Source: Hydractinia symbiolongicarpus (Eukaryota > Cnidaria > Hydrozoa > Anthoathecata > Hydractiniidae). From it: a DNA stretch of 64,000 nucleotides. Shown here one piece after another: positions 46,867 through 61,349 of the stretch. A model generated the notes under the pieces. That model made no database searches and had not been told where the DNA came from. It was given only the letters and a program-made list of their open reading frames with translations. Numbering within the stretch: the stretch's first letter is position 1; every line of letters starts with the position of its first letter. The position numbers and the translations under genes were made by a program. The stretch covers positions 12,671,501 to 12,735,500 of the forward strand of contig NC_079886.1 of the NCBI RefSeq assembly GCF_029227915.1, in the 5' to 3' direction.

Positions 46867-49800
46867 TACGTGCACAGTCCTATAAAGGCTGCAATATGGC
46901 CTTTTGCAGTCTAATAAAAACCTCGCACGTCAATCACGCGGTTTCACCTGTCTGCGCAGGTTGCCATTGGACTAGTCCTTCCATTCTCAATGCGCTACAA
47001 CGTCCCAAGTCGTTTTTATTAGCGCCGCTGCCTTACAACACTCTTAACTGCGTGCACAGTCCTATAAAGGCTGTAATATGGCCTTTTGCAGTCTAATAAA
47101 GGCCTTGCACGTAAATCACGTGGTTTCACCTGCCTGCGCAGGTTACCATTGGACTATTCCTTCCAGTCTCAATGCACTACAACGTTCAAAGTGGTTTTCC
47201 TCAGCGCTGTGGCCTTAGAACTCTCTTAACTATGTGCACAGTCCTATAAAGGCCGTAATATGGCTTTTTGCAGTCTAATAAAGGCTTCACACGTAAATCA
47301 CGTGTTTTCACCTGCCTGCGCAGGTTACCATTGGACTTGTCGTTCCAGTCTCAATGCGCTACAACGTCCCTAGTCGTTTTCATTGCCGAATTTGCCTTAC
47401 AACACTCTTAACTACGTGCACAGTGCTATAAAGGCTGTAATATGGCCTTTTGCAGTCTAATAAAGGCTTCACACGTAAATCACGTGGTTTCACCTGCCTG
47501 CGCAAGTTTCCATTGCACTAGACGCTCCAGTCTCAATGCGCTACAACGTTCAAAGTCGTTTTCATTGGCGCCGTTGCCTTAGAACACTCTTAACTACGTG
47601 CACAGTCCTATAAAGACCGTAATATACCTTTTTGCAGTCCAATAAAGTCCGCACACGTAAATCATGTGGTTCCATCTGCCTGCGCAGGTTACCATTGCAC
47701 TATTCCATCCAGTCTCAATGCGCTACCACGTCCCAAGCCGTTTTCATTAGCGCTGTTGCCTTACAACACTCTTAACTACGGTAACAGTCCTATAAAGGCT
47801 GCAATATGGCCTTTTGCAGTCTAATAAAAGCCTCGCACGTAAATCACGTGGTTTCACCTGCCTGCACAGGTTACCATTGGACTAGTCCTTTCAGTCTCAA
47901 TGCGCTACAACGTCCCAAGTCGCTTTTATTAGCGCCGCTTCCTTACAACACTCTTAACTACGTGCATCGTCCTATAAAGACTGTAACATGACCTTTTGCA
48001 GTCTAATAAAGGCCTCATACGTAATTAACGTGGTTCCATCTCCCTGCGCAGGTTACCATTGCACTATTCCTTCCAGTCTCAATGCGCTACAACGTCCCAA
48101 GTCCTTCTCATTGTCGCCGTTGCCTTAGAACACTATTAACTGCGTGCACAGTCCTATAAAGGCTGTAATATTGCCTTTTGCAGTCTAATAAAGGCCTGAC
48201 ACGTAAATCACGTGCTTCCATCTGTCTGCGCAGGTTACCATTGCACTATTCCTTACAGTCTCAATGTGCTAAAACGGCCCAAGTCGTTTTCATTAGCGCT
48301 GTTGCCTTACAACACTATTAACTGCGTGCACAGTCCTATAAAGGCTGTAATATTCCCTTTTGCAGTCTAATAAAGGCCTCGCAAGTAAATCACGTGGTTG
48401 CACCTGTCTGCGCAGGTTACCATTGGACTAGTCCTTACAGTCTCAATGTGCTACAACGTCCCAAGTCGTTTTCATTAGCGCCGTTGCCTTACAACACTTT
48501 TAACTACGTGCACAGTCCTATAAAGACCGTAATATGGCCTTTTGCAGTCTAATAAAAGCCTGGCACGTAAATCACGCGGTTTCACCTGTCTGCGCAGGTT
48601 ACCATTGGACTAGTCCTTTCAGTCTCAATGCGCTGCAACGTGCCAAGTCGTTTTCATTAGTGCCATTGCATTAGAACACTCTTAACTACGTGCACAGTCC
48701 TATAAAGGCTGTAATATTGCCTTTTGCAGTCTAATAAAGGCCTGACACGTAAATCACGTGCTTCCATCTGCCTGCGCTGGTTACCATTGGCCTAGTCCTT
48801 CCAGTCTCAATGCGCTACAACGTCCCAAGTCCTTCTCATTGGCGCCATGGCCTTAGAACACTCTTAACTACGTGCACAGTCCTATAAAGACCGTAATATA
48901 CCTTTTTGCAGTCCAATAAAGGCCGCACACGTAAATCACGCGGTTTCAGCAGCCTGCACTAGTTACCATTGGACTTGTCGTTCCAGTCTCAATGCGCTAT
49001 CACGTCCCAAGTCGTTTTCATTAGCGCCGCTGCCTTACAACACTCCTAAATACGTGCACAGTCCTATAAAGGCTGCAATATGGCCTTTTGCAGTCTAATA
49101 AAAACCTCGCACGTCAATCACGCAGTTTCACCTGTCTGCGCAGGTTACCATTGGACTAGTCCTTCCATTCTCAATGCGCTACAACGTCCCAAGTCGTTTT
49201 TATTAGTGCCGTTGCCTTAAAACACTCTTAACTACGTGCACAGTCATATAAAGGCTGTAATATGGCCTTTTGCAGTCTAATAAAAGCCTCACACGTAAAT
49301 CGCGTGGTTCCATCTGCCTGCGCAGGTTACCATTGGACTATTCCTTCCAGTCTCATTGCACTACAACGTTCCAAGTGGTTTTCCTCAGCGCTGTGCCTTA
49401 GAACTCTCTTAACTATGTGCACAGTCCAATAAAGGCCGTAATATGGCCTTTTGCAGTCTAATAAAGGCTTCACACGTAAATCACGTGGTTTCACCTGCCT
49501 GCGCAGGTTACCATTGACTAGTCCTTCCAGTCGCAATGCACTACAACGTTCCAAGTGGTTTTCCTCAGCGCTGTGGCCTTACAACACTCTTAACTACGTG
49601 CACAGTCCTATAAAGGCTGTAATATGGCCTTTTGCAGTCTAACAAACGCCTCACACGTAAATCTCGTGGTTCCATCTGCCTGCGCAGGTTACCATTGGAC
49701 TGTTCCTTCTAGTCTCGATGCACTACAACGTTCCAAGTGGTTTTCTTTAGCGCCATGGCCTTTGAACACTCTTAACTACGTGCACAGTCCTATAAAGACC

Positions 49801-52800
49801 GTAATATACCTTTTTGCAGTCCAATAAAGGCCGCACACGTAAATCACGCGGTTTCAGCTGCCTGCAGTAGTTACCATTGGACTTGTCGTTCCAGTCTCAA
49901 TGCGCTATCACGTCCCAAGTCGTTTTCATTAGCGCCGCTGCCTTACAACACTCCTAAATACGTGCACAGTCCTATAAAGGCTGCAATATGGCCTTTTGCA
50001 GTCTAATAAAAACCTCGCACGTCAATCACGCGGTTTCACCTGTCTGCGCAGGTTACCATTGGACTAGTCCTTCCATTCTCAATGCGCTACAACGTCCCAA
50101 GTCGTTTTTATTAGCGCCGCTGCCTTACAACACTCTTAACTGCGTGCACAGTCCTATAAAGGCTGTAATATGGCCTTTTGCAGTCTAATAAAGGCCTTGC
50201 ACGTAAATTACGTGGTTTCACCTGCCTGCGCAGGTTACCATTGGACTATTCCTTCCTGTCTCAATGCACTACAACGTTCAAAGTGGTTTTCCTCAGCGCT
50301 GTGGCCTTAGAACTCTTTTAACTATGTGCACAGTCCTATAAAGGCCGTAATATGGCTTTTTGCAGTCTAATAAAGGCTTCAGACGTAAATCACGTGTTTT
50401 CACCTGCCTGCGCAGGTTACCATTGGACTTGTCGTTCCAGTCTCAATGCGCTACAACGTCCCTAGTCGTTTTCATTGCCGAATTTGCCTTACAACACTCT
50501 TAACTACGTGCACAGTGCTATAAAGGCTGTAATATGGCCTTTTGCAGTCTAATAAAGGCTTCACACGTAAATCACGTGGTTTCACCTGCCTGCGCAAGTT
50601 TCCATTGCACTAGACGCTCCAGTCTCAATGCGCTACCACGTCCCAAGCCGTTTTCATTAGCGCTGTTGCCTTACAACACTCTTAACTACGGTAACAGTCC
50701 TATAAAGGCTGCAATATGGCCTTTTGCAGTCTAATAAAAGCCTCGCACGTAAATCACGTGGTTTCACCTGCCTGCACAGGTTACCATTGGACTAGTCCTT
50801 TCAGTCTCAATGCGCTACAACGTCCCAAGTAGCTTTTATTAGCGCCGCTTCCTTACAACACTCTTAACTACGTGCATCGTCCTATAAAGACTGTAACATG
50901 ACCTTTTGCAGTCTAATAAAGGCCTCATACGTAATTAACGTGGTTCCATCTCCCTGCGCAGGTTACCATTGCACTATTCCTTCCAGTCTCAATGCGCTAC
51001 AACGTCCCAAGTCCTTCTCATTGTCGTCGTTGCCTTAGAACACTATTAACTGCGTGCACAGTCCTATAAAGGCTGTAATATTGCCTTTTGCAGTCTAATA
51101 AAGGCCTGACACGTAAATCACGTGCTTCCATCTGTCTGCGCAGGTTACCATTGCACTATTCCTTACAGTCTCAATGTGCTAAAACGGCCCAAGTCGTTTT
51201 CATTAGCGCTGTTGCCTTACAACACTATTAACTGCGTGCACAGTCCTATAAAGGCTGTAATATTCCCTTTTGCAGTCTAATAAAGGCCTCGCAAGTAAAT
51301 CACGTGGTTGCACCTGTCTGCGCAGGTTACCATTGGACTAGTCCTTACAGTCTCAATGTGCTACAACGTCCCAAGTCGTTTTCATTAGCGCCGTTGCCTT
51401 ACAACACTTTTAACTACGTGCACAGTCCTATAAAGACCGTAATATGGCCTTTTGCAGTCTAATAAAAGCCTGGCACGTAAATCACGCGGTTTCACCTGTC
51501 TGCGCAGGTTACCATTGGACTAGTCCTTTCAGTCTCAATGCGCTGCAACGTGCCAAGTCGTTTTCATTAGTGCCATTGCATTAGAACACTCTTAACTACG
51601 TGCACAGTCCTATAAAGGCTGTAATATGGCCTTTTGCAGTCTAACAAAAGCCTCACACGTAAATCTCGTGGTTCCATCTGCCTGCGCAGGTTACCATTGG
51701 ACTGTTCCTTCTAGTCTCGATGCACTACAACGTTCCAAGTGGTTTTCTTTAGCGCCATGGCCTTAGAACACTCTTAACTACGTGCACAGTCCTATAAAGA
51801 CCGTAATATACCTTTTTGCAGTCCAATAAAGGCCGCACACGTAAATCACGCGGTTTCAGCTGCCTGCAGTAGTTACCATTGGACTTGTCGTTCCAGTCTC
51901 AATGCGCTATCACGTCCCAAGTCGTTTTCATTAGCGCCGCTGCCTTACAACACTCCTAAATACGTGCACAGTCCTATAAAGGCTGCAATATGGCCTTTTG
52001 CAGTCTAATAAAAACCTCGCACGTCAATCACGCGGTTTCACCTGTCTGCGCAGGTTACCATTGGACTAGTCCTTCCATTCTCAATGCGCTACAACGTCCC
52101 AAGTCGTTTTTATTAGCGCCGCTGCCTTACAACACTCTTAACTGCGTGCACAGTCCTATAAAGGCTGTAATATGGCCTTTTGCAGTCTAATAAAGGCCTT
52201 GCACGTAAATCACGTGGTTTCACCTGCCTGCGCAGGTTACCATTGGACTATTCCTTCCTGTCTCAATGCACTACAACGTTCAAAGTGGTTTTCCTCAGCG
52301 CTGTGGCCTTAGAACTCTTTTAACTATGTGCACAGTCCTATAAAGGCCGTAATATGGCTTTTTGCAGTCTAATAAAGGCTTCAGACGTAAATCACGTGTT
52401 TTCACCTGCCTGCGCAGGTTACCATTGGACTTGTCGTTCCAGTCTCAATGCGCTACAACGTCCCTAGTCGTTTTCATTGCCGAATTTGCCTTACAACACT
52501 CTTAACTACGTGCACAGTGCTATAAAGCTGTAATATGGCCTTTTGCAGTCTAATAAAGGCTTCACACGTAAATCACGTGGTTTCACCTGCCTGCGCAGGT
52601 TACCATTGGACTAGTCCTTTCAGTCTCAATGCGCTCCAACGTCCCAAGTGGTTTTCCTCAGCGCTGTGGCCTTACAACACTCTTAACTACGTGCACAGTC
52701 CTATAAAGGCTGTAATATGGCCTTTTGCAGTCTAACAAAAGCCTCACACGTAAATCTCGTGGTTCCATCTGCCTGCGCAGGTTACCATTGGACTGTTCCT

Positions 52801-55800
52801 TCTAGTCTCGATGCACTACAACGTTCCAAGTGGTTTTCTTTAGCGCCATGGCCTTAGAACACTCTTAACTACGTGCACAGTCCTATAAAGACCGTAATAT
52901 ACCTTTTTGCAGTCCAATAAAGGCCGCACACGTAAATCACGCGGTTTCAGCTGCCGGCAGTAGTTACGATTGGACTTGTCGTTCCAGTCTCAATACGCTA
53001 TCACGTCCCAAGTCGTTTTCATTAGCGCCGCTGCCTTACAACACTCCTAAATACGTGCACAGTCCTATAAAGGCTGCAATATGGCCTTTTGCAGTCTAAT
53101 AAAAACCTCGCACGTCAATCACGCGGTTTCACCTGTCTGCGCAGGTTACCATTGGACTAGTCCTTCCATTCTCAATGCGCTACAACGTCCCAAGTCGTTT
53201 TTATTAGCGCCGCTGCCTTACAACACTCTTAACTGCGTGCACAGTCCTATAAAGGCTGTAATATGGCCTTTTGCAGTCTAATAAAGGCCTTGCACGTAAA
53301 TCACGTGGTTTCACCTGCCTGCGCAGGTTACCATTGGACTATTCCTTCCTGTCTCAATGCACTACAACGTTCAAAGTGGTTTTCCTCAGCGCTGTGGCCT
53401 TAGAACTCTTTTAACTATGTGCACAGTCCTATAAAGGCCGTAATATGGCTTTTTGCAGTCTAATAAAGGCTTCACACGTAAATCACGTGTTTTCACCTGC
53501 CTGCGCAGGTTACCATCGGACTTGTCGTTCCAGTCTCAATGCGCTACAACGTCCCTAGTCGTTTTCATTGCCGAATTTGCCTTACAACACTCTTAACTAC
53601 GTGCACAGTGCTATAAAGGCTGTAATATGGCCTTTTGCAGTCTAATAAAGGCTTCACACGTAAATCACGTGGTTTTACCTGCCTGCGCAAGTTTCCATTG
53701 CACTAGACGCTCCAGTCTCAATGCGCTACAACGTTCAAAGTCGTTTTCATTGGCGCCGTTGCCTTAGAACACTCTTAACTACGTGCACAGTCCTATAAAG
53801 ACCGTAGTATACCTTTTTGCAGTCCAATAAAGGCCGCACACGTAAATCACGCGGTTTCAGCAGCCTGCACTAGTTACCATTGGACTTGTCGTTCCAGTCT
53901 CAATGCGCTATCACGTCCCAAGTCGTTTTCATTAGCGCCGCTGCCTTACAACACTCCTAAATACGTGTACAGTCCTATAAAGGCTGCAATATGGCCTTTT
54001 GCAGTCTAATAAAAACCTCGCACGTCAATCACGCGGTTTCACCTGTCTGCGCAGGTTACCATTGGACTAGTCCTTCCATTCTCAATGCGCTACAACGTCC
54101 CAAAGCGTTTTTATTAGCGCCGTTGCCTTAAAACACTCTTAACTACGTGCACAGTCATATAAAGGCTGTAATATGGCCTTTTGCAGTCTAATAAAAGCCT
54201 CACACGTAAATCGCGTGGTTCCATCTGCCTGCGCAGGTTACCATTGGACTATTCCTTCCAGTCTCATTGCACTACAACGTTCCAAGTGGTTTTCCTCAGC
54301 GCTGTGCCTTAGAACTCTCTTAACTATGTGCACAGTCCAATAAAGGCCGTAATATGGCCTTTTGCAGTCTAATAAAGGCTTCACACGTAAATCACGTGGT
54401 TTCACCTGCCTGCGCAGGTTACCATTGACTAGTCCTTCCAGTCGCAATGCGCTACAACGTCCCTAGTCGTTTTCATTGGCGAAGTTGCCTTAGAGAACTC
54501 TTAACTACGTGAATCGTCCTATAAAGGCTGTAATATGGCCTTTTGCAATCTAGTAAAAGCCTTGCACGTAAATCACGTGGTTTCACCTGCTTGGGCAGGT
54601 TACCATTGGACTAGTCCTTCCAGTCTCAATGCGCTCCAACGTCCCAAGTTGTTTTCATTAGCGCCGTTGCCTTACAACACTCTTAACTACGTGCACAGTG
54701 CTATAAAGGCTGTAATATGGCCTTTTGCAATCTAGTAAAAGCCTCGCACGTAAATCGCGTGGTTCCATCTGCCTGCGCAGGTTACCATTGGACTATTCCT
54801 GCCAGTCTCAATGCACTACAACGTTCCAAGTGGTTTTCCTCAGCGCTGTGGCCTTACAACACTCTTAACTACGTGCACAGTCCTATAAAGGCTGTAATAT
54901 GGCCTTTTGCAGTCTAACAAAAGCCTCACACGTAAATCTCGTGGTTCCATCTGCCTGCGCAGGTTACCATTGGACTGTTCCTTCTAGTCTCGATCCACTA
55001 CAACGTTCCAAGTGGTTTTCTTTAGCGCCATGGCCTTAGAACACTCTTAACTACGTGCACAGTCCTATAAAGACCGTAATATACCTTTTTGCAGTCCAAT
55101 AAAGGCCGCACACGTAAATCACGCGGTTTCAGCTGCCTGCAGTAGTTACCATTGGACTTGTCGTTCCAGTCTCAATGCGCTATCACGTCCCAAGTCGTTT
55201 TCATTAGCGCCGCTGCCTTACAACACTCCTAAATACGTGCACAGTCCTATAAAGGCTGCAATATGGCCTTTTGCAGTCTAATAAAAACCTCGCACGTCAA
55301 TCACGCGGTTTCACCTGTCTGCGCAGGTTACCATTGGACTAGTCCTTCCATTCTCAATGCGCTACAACGTCCCAAGTCGTTTTTATTAGCGCCGCTGCCT
55401 TACAACACTCTTAACTGCGTGCACAGTCCTATAAAGGCTGTAATATGGCCTTTTGCAGTCTAATAAAGGCCTTGCACGTAAATCACGTGGTTTCACCTGC
55501 CTGCGCAGGTTACCATTGGACTATTCCTTCCTGTCTCAATGCACTACAACGTTCAAAGTGGTTTTCCTCAGCGCTGTGGCCTTAGAACTCTTTTAACTAT
55601 GTGCACAGTCCTATAAAGGCCGTAATATGGCTTTTTGCAGTCTAATAAAGGCTTCAGACGTAAATTACTTGTTTTCACCTGCCTGCGCAGGTTACCATTG
55701 GACTTGTCGTTCCAGTCTCAATGCGCTACAACGTCCCTAGTCGTTTTCATTGCCGAATTTGCCTTACAACACTCTTAACTACGTGCACAGTGCTATAAAG

Positions 55801-56325
55801 GCTGTAATATGGCCTTTTGCAGTCTAATAAAGGCTTCACACGTAAATCACGTGGTTTCACCTGCCTGCGCAAGTTTCCATTGCACTAGACGCTCCAGTCT
55901 CAATGCGCTACAACGTCCCAAGTCGTTTTCATTAGTGCCATTGCATTAGAACACTCTTAACTACGTGCACAGTCCTATAAAGGCTGTAATATTGCCTTTT
56001 GCAGTCTAATAAAGGCCTGACACGTAAATCACGTGCTTCCATCTGCCTGCGCAGGTTACCATTGGCCTAGTCCTTCCAGTCTCAATGCGCTACAACGTCC
56101 CAAGTCCTTCTCATTGGCGCCATGGCCTTAGAACACTCTTAACTACGTGCACAGTCCTATAAAGACCGTAATATACCTTTTTGCAGTCCAATAAAGGCCG
56201 CACACGTAAATCACGCGGTTTCAGCAGCCTGCACTAGTTACCATTGGACTTGTCGTTCCAGTCTCAATGCGCTATCACGTCCCAAGTCGTTTTCATTAGC
56301 GCCGCTGCCTTACAACACTCCTAAA
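46867..56325 (+). repeat. 9459-bp tandem duplication, second copy
   Basis: Almost identical to 37408-46866. Matching upstream sequence diverges after 46845/56304, so the exact crossover lies within the last few tens of bases of the unit. The next sequence (from 56326) is again gamma-like but soon differs (TACC for TGCC, CTTCCAACAC, GTGCGCAG), so there is no third full copy. Such high identity means either very recent amplification or an assembly duplication. Confidence 0.88.
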
Positions 56326-58801
56326 TACGTGCACAGTCCTATAAAGGCTGCAATATGGCCTTTTGCAGTCTAATAAAAACCTCGCACGTCAATCACGCGG
56401 TTTCACCTGTCTGCGCAGGTTACCATTGGACTAGTCCTTCCATTCTCAATGCGCTACAACGTCCCAAGTCGTTTTTATTAGCGCCGCTGCCTTCCAACAC
56501 TCTTAACTGCGTGCGCAGTCCTATAAAGGCTGTAATATGGCCTTTTGCAGTCTAATAAAGGCCTTGCACGTAAATCACGTGGTTTCACCTGCCTGCGCAG
56601 GTTACCATTGGACTATTCCTTCCAGTCTCATTGCACTACAACGTTCCAAGTGGTTTTCCTCAGCGCTGTGGCCTTAGAACTCTCTTAACTATGTGCACAG
56701 TCCAATAAAGGCCGTAATATGGCCTTTTGCAGTCTAATAAAGGCTTCACACGTTAATCACGTGTTTTCACCTGCCTGCGCAGGTTACCATTGGACTTGTC
56801 GTTCCAGTCTCAATGCGCTACCACGTCCCAAGTTGTTTTCATTAGCGCCGTTGCCTTAAAACACAATTAACTACGTGCACAGTCATATAAAGGCTGTAAT
56901 ATGGCCTTTTGCAGTCTAATAAAAGCCTCACACGTAAATCGCGTGGTTCCATCTGCCTGCGCAGGTTACCATTGGACTATTCCTTCCAGTCTCATTGCAC
57001 TACAACGTTCCAAGTGGTTTTCCTCAGCGCTGTGGCCTTAGAACTCTCTTAACTATGTGCACAGTCCAATAAAGGCCGTAATATGGCCTTTTGCAGTCTA
57101 ATAAAGGCTTCACACGTAAATCACGTGTTTTCACCTTCCTGCGCAGGTTACCATTGGACTAACCGTTCCAGTCTCAATGCGCTCCAACGTCCCAAGTTGT
57201 TTTCATTAGCGCCGTTGCCTTACAACACTCTTAACTACGTGCACAGTCCTATAAAGGCTGTAATATGGCCTTTTGGAGTCTAATAAAGGCCTCACTAGTA
57301 AATCACGTGGTTTCACTTTTCTGCGCAGGTTACCATTGGCCTAGTCCTTCCAGTCTCAATGCGCTACAACGTCCCTAGTCGTTTTCATTGCCGAATTTGC
57401 ATTACAACACTCTTAAATATGTGCACATAGCTATAAAGGCTGTAATACGGCCTTTTGCAGTCTAATAAAGGCTTCACACGTAAATCACGTGGTTTCACCT
57501 GCCTGCGCAAGTTTCCATTGCACTAGACGCTCCAGTCTCAATGCGCTACAACGTTCAAAGTCGTTTTTATTAGCGCCGCTGCCTGACAACACTCTTAACT
57601 GCGTGCACAGTCCTATAAAGGCCGTAATATGGCTTTTTGCAGTCTAATAAAGGCTTCACACGTTAATCACGTGTTTTCACCTGCCTGCGCAGGTTACCAT
57701 TGGACTTGTCGTTCCAGTCTCAATGCGCTACCACGTCCCAAGTTGTTTTCATTAGCGCCGTTGCCTTAAAACACACTTAACTATGTGCACAGTCATATAA
57801 AGGCTGTAATATGGCCTTTTGCAGTCTAATAAAAGCCTCACACGTAAATCGCGTGGTTCCATCTGCCTGCGCAGGTTACCATTGGACTATTCCTTCCAGT
57901 CTCATTGCACTACAACGTTCCAAGTGGTTTTCCTCAGCGCTGTGCCTTAGAACTCTCTTAACTATGTGCACAGTCCAATAAAGGCCGTAATATGGCCTTT
58001 TGCAGTCTAATAAAGGCTTCACACGTAAATCACGTGGTTTCACCTGCCTGCACAGGTTACCATTGACTAGTCCTTCCAGTCGCAATGCGCTACAACGTCC
58101 CTAGTCGTTTTCATTGGCGAAGTTGCCTTAGAACACTCTTAACTACGTGAATCGTCCTATAAAGGCTGTAATATGGCCTTTTGCAATCTAGTAAAAGCCT
58201 CGCACGTAAATCACGTGGTTTCACCTGCCTGCGCAGGTTACCATTGGACTAGTCCTTCCAGTCTCAATGCACTCCAACGTCCCAAGTTGTTTTCATTAGC
58301 GCCGTTGCCTTTTAACACTCTTAACTACGTGCACAGTCTTATAAAGGCTGTAATATGGCCTTTTGGAGTCTAATAAAGGCCTCACACGTAAATCACGTGG
58401 TTTCACCTTTCTGCGCAGGTTACCATTGGCCTAGTCCTTCCAGTCTCAATGCGCTACAATGTTCCTAGTCGTTGTCATTGCCGATTTTGCCTTACAACAC
58501 TCTTAACTACGTGCACAGTGCTATAAAGGCTGTAATATGGCCTTTTGCAATCTAGTAAAAGCCTCGCACGTAAATCGCGTGGTTCCATCTGCCTGCGCAG
58601 GTTACCATTGGACTATTCCTTCCAGTCTCATTGCACTACAACGTTCCAAGTGGTTTTCCTCAGCGCTGTGGCCTTAGAACTCTCTTAACTATGTGCACAG
58701 TCCAATAAAGGCCGTAATATGGCCTTTTGCAGTCTAATAAAGGCTTCACACGTAAATCACGTGGTTTCACCTGCCTGCGCAGGTTACCATTGGACTATTC
58801 C
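56326..58801 (+). repeat. Mixed satellite segment opening the last 4-kb block
   Basis: About 13-14 monomers including a gamma copy (56355), the distinctive GTGCACATAGCTATAAAGG/TAATACGG variant (about 57421-57450), a one-base loss at CTGTGCCTTAG (about 57942) and TTTTGGAGTC copies (about 57270 and 58362). From about 57083 it repeats at 61267 (offset 4184), then 58173/62176 and 58901/62904 (offset 4003), the change marking one monomer missing from the right copy. No gene is seen. Confidence 0.82.
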
Positions 58802-60075
58802 TTCCAGTCTCATTGCACTACAACGTTCCGAGTGGTTTTCCTCAGCGCTGTGGCCTTAGAACTCTCTTAACTATGTGCACAGTCCAATAAAGGCCGTAAT
58901 ATGGCCTTTTGCAGTCTAATAAAGGCTTCACACGTAAATCACGTGGTTTCACCTGCCTGCGAAGGTTACCATTGGACTAACCGTTCCAGTCTCAATGCGC
59001 TCCAACGTCCCAAGTTGTTTTCATTAGCGCCGTTGCCTTACAACACTCTTAACTACGTGCACAGTCCTATAAAGGCTGTAATATGGCCTTTTGGAGTCTA
59101 ATAAAGGCCTCACACGTAAATCACGTGGTTTCACCTTTCTGCGCAGGTTACCATTGGCCTAGTCCTTCCAGTCTCAATGCGCTACAACGTTCCTAGTCGT
59201 TTTCATTGCAGAATTTGCCTTACAACACTCTTAACTACGTGAACAGTCATATAAAGGCTGTAATATGGCCTTTTGCAGTCTAATAAAGGCTTCACACGTA
59301 AATCACGTGGTTTCACCTGCCTGCGAAGGTTACCATTGGCCTAGTCCTTCCAGTCTTAATGCACTACAACGTTCCAAGTGGTTTTCCTCCGCGCTGTGGC
59401 CTTACAACACTCTTAACTACGTGCACAGTCCTATAAAGACCGTAATATACCTTTTTGCAGTCCCATAGAGTCCGCACACGTAAATCACGTGGTTCCATCT
59501 GCCTGCGCAGGTTACCATTGGACTATTCCTGCCAGTCTCAATGCACTACAACGTTCCAAGTGGTTTTCCTCAGCGCTGTGGCCTTACAACACTCTTAACT
59601 ACGTGCACAGTCCTATAAAGGCTGTAATATGGCCTTTGGCAGTCTAACAAAAGCCTCACACGTAAATCTCGTGGTTCCGTCTGCCTGCGCAGGTTACCAT
59701 TGGACTATTCCTGCCAGCCTCAATGCACTACAACGTTCCAAGTGGTTTTCTTTAGCGCCATGGGCTTAGAACACTCTTAACTACGTGCACAGTCCTATAA
59801 AGACAGTAATATACCTTTTTGCAGTCCAATAAAGGCCGCACACGTAAATCACGCGGTTTCAGCTGCCTGCACTAGTTACTATTGGACTAGCCGTTCCAGT
59901 CTCAATGCGCTCCAACGTTCCAAGTTGTTTTCATTAGCGCCGTTGCCTTAGAACACTCTTAACTACGTGAACAGTCATATAAAGGCTGTAATATGGCCTT
60001 TTGCAGTCTAATAAAGGCTTCACACGTAAATCACGTGGTTTCACCTTCCTGCGCAGGTTACCATTGGACTAACCG
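58802..60075 (+). repeat. 1274-bp tandem duplication, first copy (7 monomers)
   Basis: Offset 1274 = 7 x 182. Monomer starts pair 58901/60175 and 59265/60539. Rare markers TTTTGGAGTC, CATTGCAGAATTTG, CCTCCGCGCTG, CCCATAGAGTCC, TTTGGCAGTC, GGTTCCGTC and GCCATGGGCTTAG all pair. The left mismatch is C at 58801 against G at 60075. I saw no differences in the parts compared. Confidence 0.9.
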
Positions 60076-61349
60076 TTCCAGTCTCATTGCACTACAACGT
60101 TCCGAGTGGTTTTCCTCAGCGCTGTGGCCTTAGAACTCTCTTAACTATGTGCACAGTCCAATAAAGGCCGTAATATGGCCTTTTGCAGTCTAATAAAGGC
60201 TTCACACGTAAATCACGTGGTTTCACCTGCCTGCGAAGGTTACCATTGGACTAACCGTTCCAGTCTCAATGCGCTCCAACGTCCCAAGTTGTTTTCATTA
60301 GCGCCGTTGCCTTACAACACTCTTAACTACGTGCACAGTCCTATAAAGGCTGTAATATGGCCTTTTGGAGTCTAATAAAGGCCTCACACGTAAATCACGT
60401 GGTTTCACCTTTCTGCGCAGGTTACCATTGGCCTAGTCCTTCCAGTCTCAATGCGCTACAACGTTCCTAGTCGTTTTCATTGCAGAATTTGCCTTACAAC
60501 ACTCTTAACTACGTGAACAGTCATATAAAGGCTGTAATATGGCCTTTTGCAGTCTAATAAAGGCTTCACACGTAAATCACGTGGTTTCACCTGCCTGCGA
60601 AGGTTACCATTGGCCTAGTCCTTCCAGTCTTAATGCACTACAACGTTCCAAGTGGTTTTCCTCCGCGCTGTGGCCTTACAACACTCTTAACTACGTGCAC
60701 AGTCCTATAAAGACCGTAATATACCTTTTTGCAGTCCCATAGAGTCCGCACACGTAAATCACGTGGTTCCATCTGCCTGCGCAGGTTACCATTGGACTAT
60801 TCCTGCCAGTCTCAATGCACTACAACGTTCCAAGTGGTTTTCCTCAGCGCTGTGGCCTTACAACACTCTTAACTACGTGCACAGTCCTATAAAGGCTGTA
60901 ATATGGCCTTTGGCAGTCTAACAAAAGCCTCACACGTAAATCTCGTGGTTCCGTCTGCCTGCGCAGGTTACCATTGGACTATTCCTGCCAGCCTCAATGC
61001 ACTACAACGTTCCAAGTGGTTTTCTTTAGCGCCATGGGCTTAGAACACTCTTAACTACGTGCACAGTCCTATAAAGACAGTAATATACCTTTTTGCAGTC
61101 CAATAAAGGCCGCACACGTAAATCACGCGGTTTCAGCTGCCTGCACTAGTTACTATTGGACTAGCCGTTCCAGTCTCAATGCGCTCCAACGTTCCAAGTT
61201 GTTTTCATTAGCGCCGTTGCCTTAGAACACTCTTAACTACGTGAACAGTCATATAAAGGCTGTAATATGGCCTTTTGCAGTCTAATAAAGGCTTCACACG
61301 TAAATCACGTGGTTTCACCTTCCTGCGCAGGTTACCATTGGACTAACCG
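60076..61349 (+). repeat. 1274-bp tandem duplication, second copy
   Basis: Appears identical to 58802-60075 in the lines compared, with the crossover in CCAGTCTCA. After it, the sequence returns to the pattern seen from 57083 onward, showing that this duplication is nested in the larger period of about 4 kb. Confidence 0.9.
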
